From: SCUS01 sp966211675
GTDB lineage: Bacteria; Myxococcota_A; Polyangia; Polyangiales; Ga0077539
Assembly (NCBI GenBank): GCA_966211675.1
Contig: CBIHPK010000003.1
Location: forward strand, 102,693 to 166,692
Direction of reading: 5' to 3'
Length of the DNA stretch: 64,000 bases
In this document: piece by piece, positions 34,404-42,854 of the stretch
Layout of the letters: each line of letters begins with the position of its first letter
Position numbering within the stretch: the first letter of the stretch is position 1
The notes under the pieces: model-generated
What the model saw: the letters and a program-made list of their open reading frames with translations, nothing else
What the model was told of the DNA's origin: nothing
The model's database searches: none
Made by a program: the position numbers and the translations under genes

Positions 34404-35504
34404 GTGCGAGCGATTCGAGCGGGTGCAGTGGTCGCGGCGGTGGCGTGGGCGCTGGCGGCGAGGGCGGCGGGCGCTCAGCCGCTGGAGATCCCCGCGGCGC
34501 TGGTCGAGGGGAGCGTCCCCGCGACGCCCGGAACCGGCGCGCAGGCGATGTTCGTCCTCGGGTTCTTCCGCGGCGCTCCGTACAACCTGGCGCACGCTCG
34601 GGACATCCTCGCGGGCACCTCCATCACCCCGGCCTTCGACTCGTGGTGCGGCCTGCTGCCGCAGGTCGACTTCACCAACGGCACCACCGTCGACTCGCTC
34701 GGCCGCAGCGCGCCCACCGCGATGTGCCTGCCCTTTCAAGACCCGCTCTCCGAGCAGATGCACCCGTGCCGGGTGCTGCCGGGCCTCCCCAGCGGGCGCT
34801 ACTCCACCAACGGCGGCGCGGTGCTCCGGCTGCGCGGCTGGTTCGCGGTGCGCGCCGCGGGGACGTACACCTTCGCCTGGGGCCACGACGACGGGATGGC
34901 CTTCGACGTCGGCCCGGTGCCGGTCTTCGCCTTCGCCGACGGCACCGCGCCGCGCGTCGACCGCCGCGTGCTGCGCTTCACCGCGCCCGGGCTCTACCCC
35001 TTCCAGCTCGACTGGTTCGACAGCATCGGCGGCGCGCTCATCGACTGGTACGTCGCCGAGGGCGAGCACCCGGACGGCGAGCTCGCGGCGGCGGGCTTCC
35101 GGCTCTTCCCGACCGCCGACCTCTACCCCTCCGGGGCGCTCCCGTGCACCCGCGACTGCCAGCGCTGCGCCCTCCCGACGCCCCGATGCGACTTCGCCTC
35201 GTCGCGCTGCGTCGCCTGCCTCGACGACCGCGACTGCGAGCGAGGCACCCGCTGCGACCACGGCGCCTGCAGCGTCCCGGTCGTTCCGGACGCGGGTGTT
35301 GCGCGAGATGCCGGCTCGGACCTCGGCGCCGCGGACGCCTCGCTCGACGCGGGCGCGGCGTTCGTGAACCCCGCGTCCGGGTGCGAGTGCGAGGCGGGGC
35401 CGGGGGGCACTGCCCCGGGCGCCCCGCTTGCGGCTATGCTCGCGCTGGCGCTGAGCCGTGGCCTTCGACGTAGAGAGAGGACCCGCCGCGATGAACGCCC
35501 CTGA
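34404..35504 (+). CDS. secreted PA14-like domain protein with MYXO-CTERM
   Basis: GTG 34404 gives 366 residues with a signal peptide ending ARAAGAQ. Residues about 120-235 look like a PA14/fibro-slime beta-barrel: VLRLRGWFAVRAAGTYTFAWGHDDGMAFDVG, then FTAPGLYPFQLDWFDSIGGALIDWYV. A Cys-rich knob (residues about 248-296, ten Cys) and an Asp/Ala linker follow. The C-terminus is GCECEAG, a hydrophobic stretch and RGLRRRERTRR, a MYXO-CTERM signal for surface attachment. The Arg-rich tail is encoded where the histidine kinase gene starts, so the two genes overlap by 14 bp. Carbohydrate binding is likely. Confidence 0.8.
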   Translation: MRAIRAGAVVAAVAWALAARAAGAQPLEIPAALVEGSVPATPGTGAQAMFVLGFFRGAPYNLAHARDILAGTSITPAFDSWCGLLPQVDFTNGTTVDSLGRSAPTAMCLPFQDPLSEQMHPCRVLPGLPSGRYSTNGGAVLRLRGWFAVRAAGTYTFAWGHDDGMAFDVGPVPVFAFADGTAPRVDRRVLRFTAPGLYPFQLDWFDSIGGALIDWYVAEGEHPDGELAAAGFRLFPTADLYPSGALPCTRDCQRCALPTPRCDFASSRCVACLDDRDCERGTRCDHGACSVPVVPDAGVARDAGSDLGAADASLDAGAAFVNPASGCECEAGPGGTAPGAPLAAMLALALSRGLRRRERTRRDERP

Positions 35505-36645
35505 CCCGAAGGCGATGTCAATCCCGAAGGAGCTGGACCAGGAGTTCCTCGCGTCGATCATCGACCACATCGCCGACCCGATCTTCGTGAAGGACCGCGA
35601 CTTCCGCTTCGTGCTGCTCAACAGCGCGATGGAGGGGATGCTGGGCATCCCCCGCGCGGAGATGCTGGGCCACACCGACTACGACTTCTTCCCGAAGGAG
35701 CAGGCGGACTGGTTTCGCGAGAAGGACGTGGAGATGTTCACCCTCGGGCAGAAGGTGGAGGTCACCGAGGAGCTCATCACCGACAAGCAGGGCCGTCATC
35801 ACACGCTGTCGACGTCGAAGGTCCCGCTGCGCGACGCGGAGGGCAACATCACCCACCTGGTCGGGATCATCCACGACATCACCCCCCTCAAGCGGGCCGA
35901 GGACGCGCTGCGCGAGGTCACCAGCGCGCTCGAGCTCCGGATGCAGGAGCGCACCGACGCCCTCCTCGATGCGCAGACCGAGCTCGTTCGCCGGGAGCGC
36001 CTCGCGGTCGTCGGCCTCTTCGCCGGCACCCTCGCGCACCAGATCCGCAACCCGCTCGGGTCGATCAAGAACGCCGCGTACCTCGTGCAGCTCGCCATCC
36101 CCTCGATGGACGAAGACCTGCGCCGAGCGCTCGCCATCATCCAGGACGAGGTCGCCCGCGCCAACCAGATCATCACCGACCTGGTCGACTACGCCCGCGT
36201 GACCTCGGCGCAGCGCCGGGTGGTGCCGGTCGACCTGCTCATGGAGATCGCCCTGAGCGGCCTCGACCTCCCGCCCAACGTCACGGTGCGGGTCGAGTGC
36301 CCGCCGATGCCCAGGGTGTTCGTCGACCCGTCGCAGCTCCAGCGCGCCCTGCAGAAGCTGGTGAAGAACGCGATCCAGTCCATGGGCACCGGCGGCACGC
36401 TCACGCTGAGCGCGCGCGCCGAGGCGGGCGCGGTGCTCTTCTCCGTGACCGACACCGGCAAGGGCATCCCCGACGACGTGCGCAGCCGCCTCTTCGAGCC
36501 GCTGGTCAGCGGCAACCCCGGCAACCTCGGCCTCGGGCTCATCACCGCCCGCGCCCTCATCGAGAACCAGGGCGGCGCCCTCGCCCTCGAGAAGAGCGAC
36601 AGCGAGGGCACCCGCGTGGTGCTGCGCCTCCCCATCGCCGAGTAG
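35491..36645 (+). CDS. soluble PAS-domain sensor histidine kinase
   Basis: I use ATG 35491 (384 residues), preceded by GAGAGAGGA; an in-frame GTG at 35458 would add 11 residues. Residues about 20-130 are a PAS domain (DHIADPIFVKDRDFRFVLLN and VGIIHDITPLKRAEDAL). A helical linker leads to the H-box LAHQIRNPLG with His183, then N-box VKNAIQSM, G1 DTGKGIP and a GLGLITARAL G2 region. No membrane segment is present, so it senses a cytoplasmic signal. No response regulator is adjacent. The MYXO-CTERM gene upstream overlaps it. Confidence 0.9.
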   Translation: MNAPDPKAMSIPKELDQEFLASIIDHIADPIFVKDRDFRFVLLNSAMEGMLGIPRAEMLGHTDYDFFPKEQADWFREKDVEMFTLGQKVEVTEELITDKQGRHHTLSTSKVPLRDAEGNITHLVGIIHDITPLKRAEDALREVTSALELRMQERTDALLDAQTELVRRERLAVVGLFAGTLAHQIRNPLGSIKNAAYLVQLAIPSMDEDLRRALAIIQDEVARANQIITDLVDYARVTSAQRRVVPVDLLMEIALSGLDLPPNVTVRVECPPMPRVFVDPSQLQRALQKLVKNAIQSMGTGGTLTLSARAEAGAVLFSVTDTGKGIPDDVRSRLFEPLVSGNPGNLGLGLITARALIENQGGALALEKSDSEGTRVVLRLPIAE

Positions 36646-36665
36646 GGCGCCTCCCCCGCCGCCGG

Positions 36666-37817
36666 TCAGAACATCCGCGCCACGATGTCGTCCGCGAGCA
36701 GCCAGCGCCCCGTGGGGATGGTCCAGCGCGCGCCCTCGTCGACGAGGTTGCCCCGGGCGCACTCCCTCGCCAGCGCCGCCTCGCGACCGGCCCTCGGGTC
36801 GACGCCGGTGCGCGCGGTGAGGGCCGAGAGGTCGACCCCCGCCGCGGTGCGCAGCCCCAGCATCAGCCCCTCCTGCACCCTCACCTCCGGCGCGATCGGC
36901 TCGGTCTCCCTCGGCGGGAGCTCCCCTCGCTCCAGGTGCTCGCAGTAGGCCCCCGCGTCGGCCTGGTTGCGCCAGCGCTCGCCGGCTCGGCCGTCGGTCG
37001 AGGCCGCGGTGCAGCCCACCGCGCCGGCCCCGAGGCCGAGGTACCACTCGCCGCGCCAGTAGGCCTCGTTGTGCCGGCTCGTCGCCCCGGGCCGGGCGTA
37101 GTTGGACACCTCGTAGTGAGCGAGCCCCGCGCGCTCGCAGGTGCGCTCGACGGCCTCGTACATCGTCGCGACGCGGTCGTCCTCGAGGCGAGGGAGGCGG
37201 CCCTTGCGGGCGAGCTCGCCGAAGCGGGTGCCGGACTCGATGGTGAGCGCGTAGCAGGACAGGTGCTCGACGCCGTCGCCCAGCAGCGAGGCGAGGTCCT
37301 CCGTGAGCGCGTCGATGGACTGCTCGGCCATGCCGAACATCACGTCCGCCGAGACCCGGAGTCCCCCGGAGCGCACCGCGGTCCGCACCGCGCGCGCCGC
37401 CCCGTCCGCGTCGTGCAGCCGCCCGAGGTAGCGCAGGTGCTCGTCGCGCAGGGACTGCACCCCGATGGACACCCGGTCGACGCCGACGGCCTTCCAGCGC
37501 TCGCAGCGGTCGTCGTCGAGGGAGGTGGGATTACACTCCACGGTAACCTCCTCCAGCTCGCCCCGGCGGGCGACGGCGGCGATCACGCGGCCGAGGTCCT
37601 CCGGGTGCCACAGGCTCGGGGTGCCGCCGCCGAAGAAGAGGGTGCGGGCGCGGGCCCCGGGAGGGAGCGCGTCGAGCCGCATGGAGAGCTCGCGCACCAC
37701 GGCGTCGGCGTAGCGAGCGTGCGGGATGCGCGACGGGTTGATCGCCTCCGTCGCGAAGTCGCAGTACGGGCAGCGCTGGAGGCACCAGGGGAAGTGCACG
37801 TAGACGGCGAGGTCCAT
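36666..37817 (-). CDS. hemW: radical SAM protein HemW (haem chaperone, HemN-like)
   Basis: ATG 37817 begins DLAVYVHFPWCLQRCPYCDF; the [4Fe-4S] Cys are C12, C16 and C19. The 383-residue protein has the glycine motif FFGGGTPS, a VSIGVQSL region and HNEAYWRG, all typical of HemW rather than HemN (the N-terminal extension of HemN is absent). HemW proteins bind haem and are thought to pass it to respiratory enzymes; they do not act as coproporphyrinogen oxidase. The gene is convergent with the histidine kinase and divergent from the permease-like gene. Confidence 0.92.
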   Translation of the reverse strand: MDLAVYVHFPWCLQRCPYCDFATEAINPSRIPHARYADAVVRELSMRLDALPPGARARTLFFGGGTPSLWHPEDLGRVIAAVARRGELEEVTVECNPTSLDDDRCERWKAVGVDRVSIGVQSLRDEHLRYLGRLHDADGAARAVRTAVRSGGLRVSADVMFGMAEQSIDALTEDLASLLGDGVEHLSCYALTIESGTRFGELARKGRLPRLEDDRVATMYEAVERTCERAGLAHYEVSNYARPGATSRHNEAYWRGEWYLGLGAGAVGCTAASTDGRAGERWRNQADAGAYCEHLERGELPPRETEPIAPEVRVQEGLMLGLRTAAGVDLSALTARTGVDPRAGREAALARECARGNLVDEGARWTIPTGRWLLADDIVARMF

Positions 37818-37931
37818 CGGTGGGTCCGCGGGCCTTAGCACGGACGCCGGGCGCGAGACGGCAGACGCCGTGGCGAACAGCGGGTCTGCGACGCGAAGCC
37901 TTTGCTAGAGTGCCCGCCGAGGTCGAGACGC

Positions 37932-39524
37932 GTGCTGCGGTTGTTCATCCGGGAGGCGTTGATCACCCTCGCGTCGCTCCTGATGGTGTCCGCGGTGGCC
38001 TTCGCCCTGCTCGACGCCGTGGGCGACCGCGACTGGCAGGGCACCGCCATCTACGCCCACCTCTTCGGCTTCACCCGCGACCACGCCATCGGCGCCGACC
38101 TCCCGCTCTTCTGGAACCGCAGCGTCCTCGACGCCGACCGCCGCACCGCCGCCGACCTGCCGCAGCTCGACCAGCCCACGCTCCGCGCCGCGGCCCGGGC
38201 GCGCCTCGACCGCCGCGGGTCCGCCGCGCTGCCGACCATCCTCGCCCGCCTCGATCAGCTCACCCCCACGGCGCGGCGCGAGGCGCTGTCGCTCATCGCC
38301 TCCTGGTCCGAGTCCCTCACCGGCTCGGAGCGAGCGCCGGACCCGCTCGCGGGCGAGCCCGAGGCCAACGCCCGCGTCTGGTGGGCGCGCTTCCAGGCCT
38401 CGCGCGGCCTGGATTTCCGGCTCAGCTACGCGACCCGCCAGGCGCAGCGCGTGGGCGCCCGCGACCGCACCAACGCCTACGGACGGCTGCTCCAGCTCGG
38501 CACCTTCGCGCTCCCGGGCATCCAGAACGTGCTCGCCGCCACCTCCGGCCGCGACGAGGAGGCTCGACTCACGGGGCTGCTCGCGGCGCTCACGAGGCTC
38601 CCGGTGCGAGCCGACCCGGGCGCGGCGCCGGGCGAGGTGCAGCGCGTGACCGCGGCGTGGCAGGCCTTCTGGTTCGCCGAGCGGCTGGAGTTCGAGACGC
38701 TCACCGAGGAGCGCCGCGCGACGGCCCGCTTCTTCGAGACGCGCTACGGCCGCTGGGTCGAGCGGGCGATGCGCGGCCGCTGGGGCTTCAGCCGCCTCAC
38801 CCGCCGCCCGGTGGCCATCGAGCTGCGATGGCGCCTGCCGGTGAGCACGCTCTCGTCGGGCCTCGGGGGCCTCGTGGGCACCGCCATCGCGATCGCCTTC
38901 GGGGGCGGCCCGATGCTCCGCCGGCGTCGGCTGCGGCCCAAGCTGCTCGACCTCGTCGGGGCGCTCGTCCCCGGGCTCGGGGCCTTCGTCACCGGGTGGT
39001 TGCTGCTGCTGCGGGCGTGCTCGCCGACGCCGACGCTCCAGGGCGACCTCGCGCTGGTGCTCGGTCACGGTCAGTGGGCGCGGGTGATCGTCTGCGCGGC
39101 GGCGATCGCGGCGGGCGTGAGCTGGTTTCTCCAGCGCCCGAAGGCCGCGAGCGCGACGCAGCTGGTGCGGCTGGAGGCCGAGAGCTGGGTGGCCGAGCGG
39201 CTCCGTCCGGGGGTGCGCGAGGTGCTCCGCCACGGGGCGCGCATCGGCGTGGCGTCGCTGCTGGCGCCGCTCGGCTTCGCCGGGCCGATCGTGCTGCTGG
39301 CCTCGCTGGTGGTAGAGCTCCCGCTGGGCCTCGACGGCATGGGCTCACTCACGGCGCGAGCGCTCTTCGCCGCGGATGCCCCGTGGCTGATGGCCGCGGT
39401 GCTGACCATGGTCCCGCTGCTGCTGGGGCGTCGCTGGGCGCGAGGCCTGCTCGTGCAGGTGCTCGACCTCCCCGCATCGCCGCCGGTGCGCCTCACCGCC
39501 CCTCCGCTGGACTCCCCGACCTGA
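37932..39524 (+). CDS. degenerate OppB/DppB-like permease with large helical insert
   Basis: I choose GTG 37932 because the upstream part of the frame is short and uncharged. The 530-residue protein begins with LRLFIREALITLASLLMVSAVAFALL, like the first helix of OppB-type peptide permeases. Its end resembles their last helices: a PLGFAGPIVLLASLVVELPLGLDGMG stretch, then LMAAVLTMVPLLLG. Between them, residues about 65-290 are a soluble helical region with HEAT-like character and no equivalent in normal permeases. The conserved EAA loop is weak. No OppC, ATPase or binding protein is adjacent. It may be a repurposed or non-transporting permease relative. Confidence 0.65.
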   Translation: MLRLFIREALITLASLLMVSAVAFALLDAVGDRDWQGTAIYAHLFGFTRDHAIGADLPLFWNRSVLDADRRTAADLPQLDQPTLRAAARARLDRRGSAALPTILARLDQLTPTARREALSLIASWSESLTGSERAPDPLAGEPEANARVWWARFQASRGLDFRLSYATRQAQRVGARDRTNAYGRLLQLGTFALPGIQNVLAATSGRDEEARLTGLLAALTRLPVRADPGAAPGEVQRVTAAWQAFWFAERLEFETLTEERRATARFFETRYGRWVERAMRGRWGFSRLTRRPVAIELRWRLPVSTLSSGLGGLVGTAIAIAFGGGPMLRRRRLRPKLLDLVGALVPGLGAFVTGWLLLLRACSPTPTLQGDLALVLGHGQWARVIVCAAAIAAGVSWFLQRPKAASATQLVRLEAESWVAERLRPGVREVLRHGARIGVASLLAPLGFAGPIVLLASLVVELPLGLDGMGSLTARALFAADAPWLMAAVLTMVPLLLGRRWARGLLVQVLDLPASPPVRLTAPPLDSPT

Positions 39525-39567
39525 TCTGGCATACGGCCCCCCGTTCACCGAAAGGACTCATCTTCCA

Positions 39568-40929
39568 ATGATCAAGAACTCCCGCCTGCTCGTGATCGGT
39601 CTGCTGCTGGTCGGTTGCAACGACGGACCCACCGCCGTCGGGACGGTCTTCGACGACGCCGGGGTGACGGACCTCGGCGCCCCGGCCGACCGCCCCGTCG
39701 CGACCGACACGCCGGTGGCGACCGACACGCCCGCCGTGACCGACACGCCCTCCGTGACCGACACGCCCGCCGTGACCGACAACGGCGTGGTCGACGCAGG
39801 CTCCCCCGACACGGGCGCCGTCGACGCAGGCGACCTGGACACCGGTGCGGTCGACGCGGGCTCCCCCGACACGGGCGCCGTCGACGCGGGCACTCCCGAC
39901 GCGGGCTCCCTCGACGCGGGCACTCCCGACGCGGGCTCCCTCGACGCGGGCTCCCTCGACGCGGGCTCTCCCGACGCGGGCACCCTCGACGCGGGCGTCA
40001 CTGACGCGGGAGCGGTCGACGCCGCGGCGTGCACCCCGGCCACCGAGACCTGCAACGGCATGGACGACGACTGCGACGGCGTGATCGACGAGTCGGGCTG
40101 CGGGACGCACCTGCTCATCACCGAGGTGGTCGTCGGTCCCGACGAGGGCGAGTTCGTGGAGATCCACAACCCGACCGCGACCGCCATCGACCTGTCGAAC
40201 GTCTACCTCAGCGACCTGCACGACTACGCCTGCTACCTGGGCCGCGCGTGCACCTTCACGGGCGGGCGCACGCTCGCCTCGCTCGGCACGACGGACTTCG
40301 TGGCGCGCTTTCCCGCTGGGGCCACGCTCGCCCCGGGCGCCTATGCGACCGTCTCGATGAAGGGCAACCTCACGCTCTTCAGCGCCATCGCAGGCGTGTG
40401 CCCGACCTACTACCTCGGAGGCGCCACCGGCGACGCCGGGGTCACCGTCGGAAGCTGCACCGCGGCCCTCCCGATGCGCCCGACGGCGCACGCGACCAAC
40501 ACCATCGGAACGACCGCGGGCCTCACCAACGGCGGCGAGCCGGTGGTGCTCTTCCAGTGGGACGGCAGCGCCGCGCTCCCGGTCGACCTCGACTACGCGT
40601 TCTGGGGCACGGCGAGCGCGACCAACGCCCAGGTCGACAAGACCACCACCTCGATCACCCTCGCGGCCGGCGGCTCGGCGACCTTCCTCGCCGACACGGC
40701 GGCCGCGTCGCAGCAGCGCGTCGCCGCCCCCGCCAACGGCGCCGCCGCGGTGCGCTGCAACTACGCCGAAGGGGCCGAGCGCCGCACCGGCGGCAATGGC
40801 CTCGGCGGCCACGACGAGACCAGCGAGCCCCTGATGACCACGTGGCGCGTCACCAGCGCGCCCGCCCAGGTCGACGGCAGCATCGCCGCCCTCAACGCCA
40901 CCCCCGGCGCCGTCAACAACTGCCGCTGA
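39568..40929 (+). CDS. lamin-tail-domain lipoprotein with long DAG repeat linker
   Basis: The 453-residue lipoprotein (signal ending LLLVGC) has a Shine-Dalgarno (AAAGGA) in its leader. Residues about 25-150 are low complexity: first TDTP units, then DAG units in 15- and 18-base repeats. Residues about 155-170 are a MopE-type loop (CNGMDDDCDGVID with flanking Cys) that may bind metal. The rest is an LTD fold: LLITEVVVGPDEGEFVEIHNPTATAIDLSNVYLSD, the hallmark of lamin-tail domains in bacterial surface proteins, plus four Cys. It would be a surface-exposed scaffold or nuclease-associated type; no nuclease motif is present. Confidence 0.8.
   Translation: MIKNSRLLVIGLLLVGCNDGPTAVGTVFDDAGVTDLGAPADRPVATDTPVATDTPAVTDTPSVTDTPAVTDNGVVDAGSPDTGAVDAGDLDTGAVDAGSPDTGAVDAGTPDAGSLDAGTPDAGSLDAGSLDAGSPDAGTLDAGVTDAGAVDAAACTPATETCNGMDDDCDGVIDESGCGTHLLITEVVVGPDEGEFVEIHNPTATAIDLSNVYLSDLHDYACYLGRACTFTGGRTLASLGTTDFVARFPAGATLAPGAYATVSMKGNLTLFSAIAGVCPTYYLGGATGDAGVTVGSCTAALPMRPTAHATNTIGTTAGLTNGGEPVVLFQWDGSAALPVDLDYAFWGTASATNAQVDKTTTSITLAAGGSATFLADTAAASQQRVAAPANGAAAVRCNYAEGAERRTGGNGLGGHDETSEPLMTTWRVTSAPAQVDGSIAALNATPGAVNNCR
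39709..40026 (+). repeat. coding low-complexity tandem repeat (TDTP then DAG units)
   Basis: Bases 39709-39780 repeat a 15- to 18-base unit that encodes TDTPAV-like blocks. Bases 39787-40026 repeat GACGCGGGC-type units that encode VDAGSPDTGA- and LDAGTPDAGS-like blocks. Adjacent units are nearly identical at DNA level, so unit number is likely to vary among strains by slippage. Confidence 0.85.
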
Positions 40930-40971
40930 GCGCCCCCGCCGCGCCGCTGGCGCGGGCCTCCTCCCAGGCGG

Positions 40972-40977
40972 TAGCGT
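40972..40977 (+). promoter_or_regulatory. TAGCGT -10-like element of the CPBP protease gene
   Basis: TAGCGT lies 10 nt before the ATG at 40988 and no Shine-Dalgarno is present, so a leaderless or very short-leader mRNA is possible. Confidence 0.3.
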
Positions 40978-40987
40978 CCGCGCCGCC

Positions 40988-41689
40988 ATGACCCCTCCGC
41001 GCTGGATCCTCCTCGCGCTCTGCGCCGTGCTCCCCGCCCTCGCGTGGCGCCTCGGCGGAGCGTCCCTCTGGTACGCCCTGGTCCTCGGCTACGGCGCGGC
41101 CGCGTCGCTGGCCGCCTGGGAGCTCGCTCAGGACGACCAGCTCAAGGCCGCGCTCGTGCCCCGCGCCGGAGACGCCACCCTCGGGCTGCTGCCCGCGCTG
41201 GTGCTCTTCACCCTGGTGTCGCTGCTGGTCACCCGGGTGCTCGCGCCGCTCCCCGAGCTCCGCTACTTCACCCCCGACGGGGCGTGGGTCGGGCGCGCCG
41301 ACGCGCACGGCTTCCAGGCCGCCACCGAGTGGCTGCGTGAGCGGGCCTGCGCCGCGATGGGCCGCGCGTCGGCCATCCAGGGCAGCGCTCGGGTCGCCTT
41401 CGTCCTCGCCATCGCCGCCCTGGAGGAGCTCGCCTGGCGAGGCGGCGTGCAGCAGGGCCTCTCCGAGCGCTTCGGTTCCACCCGCGGCTGGCTCCTCGCC
41501 TCCGGCCTCTACGCCCTCGCTCAGCTCGGCACCTTCAACGCCGCGCCCGCCCTGCTCGCGCTCCCCTGCGGCCTCCTCTGGGGCGCCATGTACCGCTTCC
41601 GCGGCCGCCTCGCGCCGTCGATCCTCTCGCACGCCATCTTCAGCTGGGCGCTCTTCGCCCACAACAGCAGCCCCTTCATCGCCCGCTGA
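40988..41689 (+). CDS. CPBP-family intramembrane metalloprotease (CAAX protease/bacteriocin immunity type)
   Basis: The 233-residue membrane protein has about six helices. The glutamate motif EExxxR is intact at E146-E147 and R151 (LEELAWRGG), and the second motif has His215 in LSHAIFSW. These are the catalytic residues of Abi/CPBP (Rce1-like) proteases. The third-motif F-x-x-x-N/H region is less clear (TFNAAPALL near 182). In this family the myxobacterial members often process secreted or MYXO-CTERM proteins (myxosortase function has been proposed for CPBP enzymes), so a link to the MYXO-CTERM proteins of the window is tempting but unproven. Confidence 0.85.
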   Translation: MTPPRWILLALCAVLPALAWRLGGASLWYALVLGYGAAASLAAWELAQDDQLKAALVPRAGDATLGLLPALVLFTLVSLLVTRVLAPLPELRYFTPDGAWVGRADAHGFQAATEWLRERACAAMGRASAIQGSARVAFVLAIAALEELAWRGGVQQGLSERFGSTRGWLLASGLYALAQLGTFNAAPALLALPCGLLWGAMYRFRGRLAPSILSHAIFSWALFAHNSSPFIAR

Positions 41690-41701
41690 GCTCTCGGCCG
41701 C

Positions 41702-41707
41702 TATCAT
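41702..41707 (+). promoter_or_regulatory. TATCAT -10-like element of the VWA lipoprotein gene
   Basis: TATCAT is followed by 6 nt and then the ATG at 41714, with no Shine-Dalgarno in between. Confidence 0.35.
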
Positions 41708-41713
41708 CGCCCG

Positions 41714-42853
41714 ATGGTGCGTGCCCGACCGCCTCGCGGTGTGGTCCTGCTGGCGGCGATGACCCTCGCCTGCTCGGGCGGCGCTCGACCTCCGGCCCTG
41801 GGTGACTTCACCTTCGACGGCGGGGTCGACGAGTCGCTGGTGAGCGTGGTGCGAGACGCCATTCCGCTGCGAGAGATGCCCTCGTGCGGAGGCACCGCGA
41901 TGTCCCTCACCCGCCGCCGGGCCAGCGCCATCCTGGTCATCGACCGCTCCGGCAGCATGGTCGAGAACACCCTCGACGGCGTCCGCAAATGGACCGCCCT
42001 GCTCGCCGCCCTCGACCGCGCCCTGCCCCGCATCGAGCAGAACGTCTCCCTCGGGCTCGTGACCTTCCCGCAGGCCCTCGCGCCCGGCGCGGCCCGCACG
42101 CCCGCGACCGTGTGCGCGCTGCGCAGCACCCTCGACCTGGAGCCCCGCTTCGGCGCCGCGAGCGCCATCATGGGGCGGCTGCGGGCGACCCTTCCGGAAG
42201 GTCCCACGCCGACCGCGGGCGCCGAGGAGGTCGCGGGGCGATGGTTCATCAACGAGCCCGACCGCGACGGAGGGCGCTACCTGATCCTGGCGACGGACGG
42301 CGCGCCCAACTGCAACACGGCGCTCGACCCGGCCAGCTGCCGCTGCTCAGGGGGAGCGGCGATGTGCGACCCGTCGATGAACTCCTTCGCGCCCATCAAC
42401 TGCCTCGACGACGCGCGCACCGCCGCGGCGATCCGGCTGTTTCGCCAGCAGGACATCTTCACCTACGTGCTCGGCCTCAACGGCGCCGAGGCCTACTCCG
42501 CCGTGCTCGACGCCATGGCCGACGAGGGCGGCCGGGCCCGCTCCGCGTCGCCGCGCTACTACCCCGCCAACACCGCCGACGACCTCGTGCGCGAGCTCAC
42601 CGCGATCACCTCGGGCATCGCCGACTGCCGCTTCGCCCTCGACGCCGCGCCCCCCGACCCGACCCTGGTGGACCTGCGCCTCGACGGCGAGAGCCTCGTC
42701 CACGACGAGGGCCGCCGCGACGGCTGGGACTGGTCCGACGCGACGCGCCGGGAGATCCGCTTCTTCGGGGCGACCTGCGACCGGGTGACCTCGGCCACCG
42801 GCGGCTCGCGCCTCGTCGCGGCCTTCGGCTGCCCCGCGCGGGTCCCCCCGTAG
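41714..42853 (+). CDS. VWA-domain lipoprotein
   Basis: The 379-residue product has a lipoprotein signal ending MTLAC (C20). The von Willebrand A domain begins near residue 68 and has the complete MIDAS DRSGS at 77-81, with later conserved Thr and Asp in LATDGAPN. A Cys-rich loop (CRCSGGAAMC) is inserted near 205-216. The remaining C-terminal part is strand-rich. Such lipoproteins bind ligands or metal at the surface. It shares only the general fold with the VWA protein at 28693. It converges on the histidine kinase with one base between the stops. Confidence 0.85.
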   Translation: MVRARPPRGVVLLAAMTLACSGGARPPALGDFTFDGGVDESLVSVVRDAIPLREMPSCGGTAMSLTRRRASAILVIDRSGSMVENTLDGVRKWTALLAALDRALPRIEQNVSLGLVTFPQALAPGAARTPATVCALRSTLDLEPRFGAASAIMGRLRATLPEGPTPTAGAEEVAGRWFINEPDRDGGRYLILATDGAPNCNTALDPASCRCSGGAAMCDPSMNSFAPINCLDDARTAAAIRLFRQQDIFTYVLGLNGAEAYSAVLDAMADEGGRARSASPRYYPANTADDLVRELTAITSGIADCRFALDAAPPDPTLVDLRLDGESLVHDEGRRDGWDWSDATRREIRFFGATCDRVTSATGGSRLVAAFGCPARVPP

Positions 42854-42854
42854 C

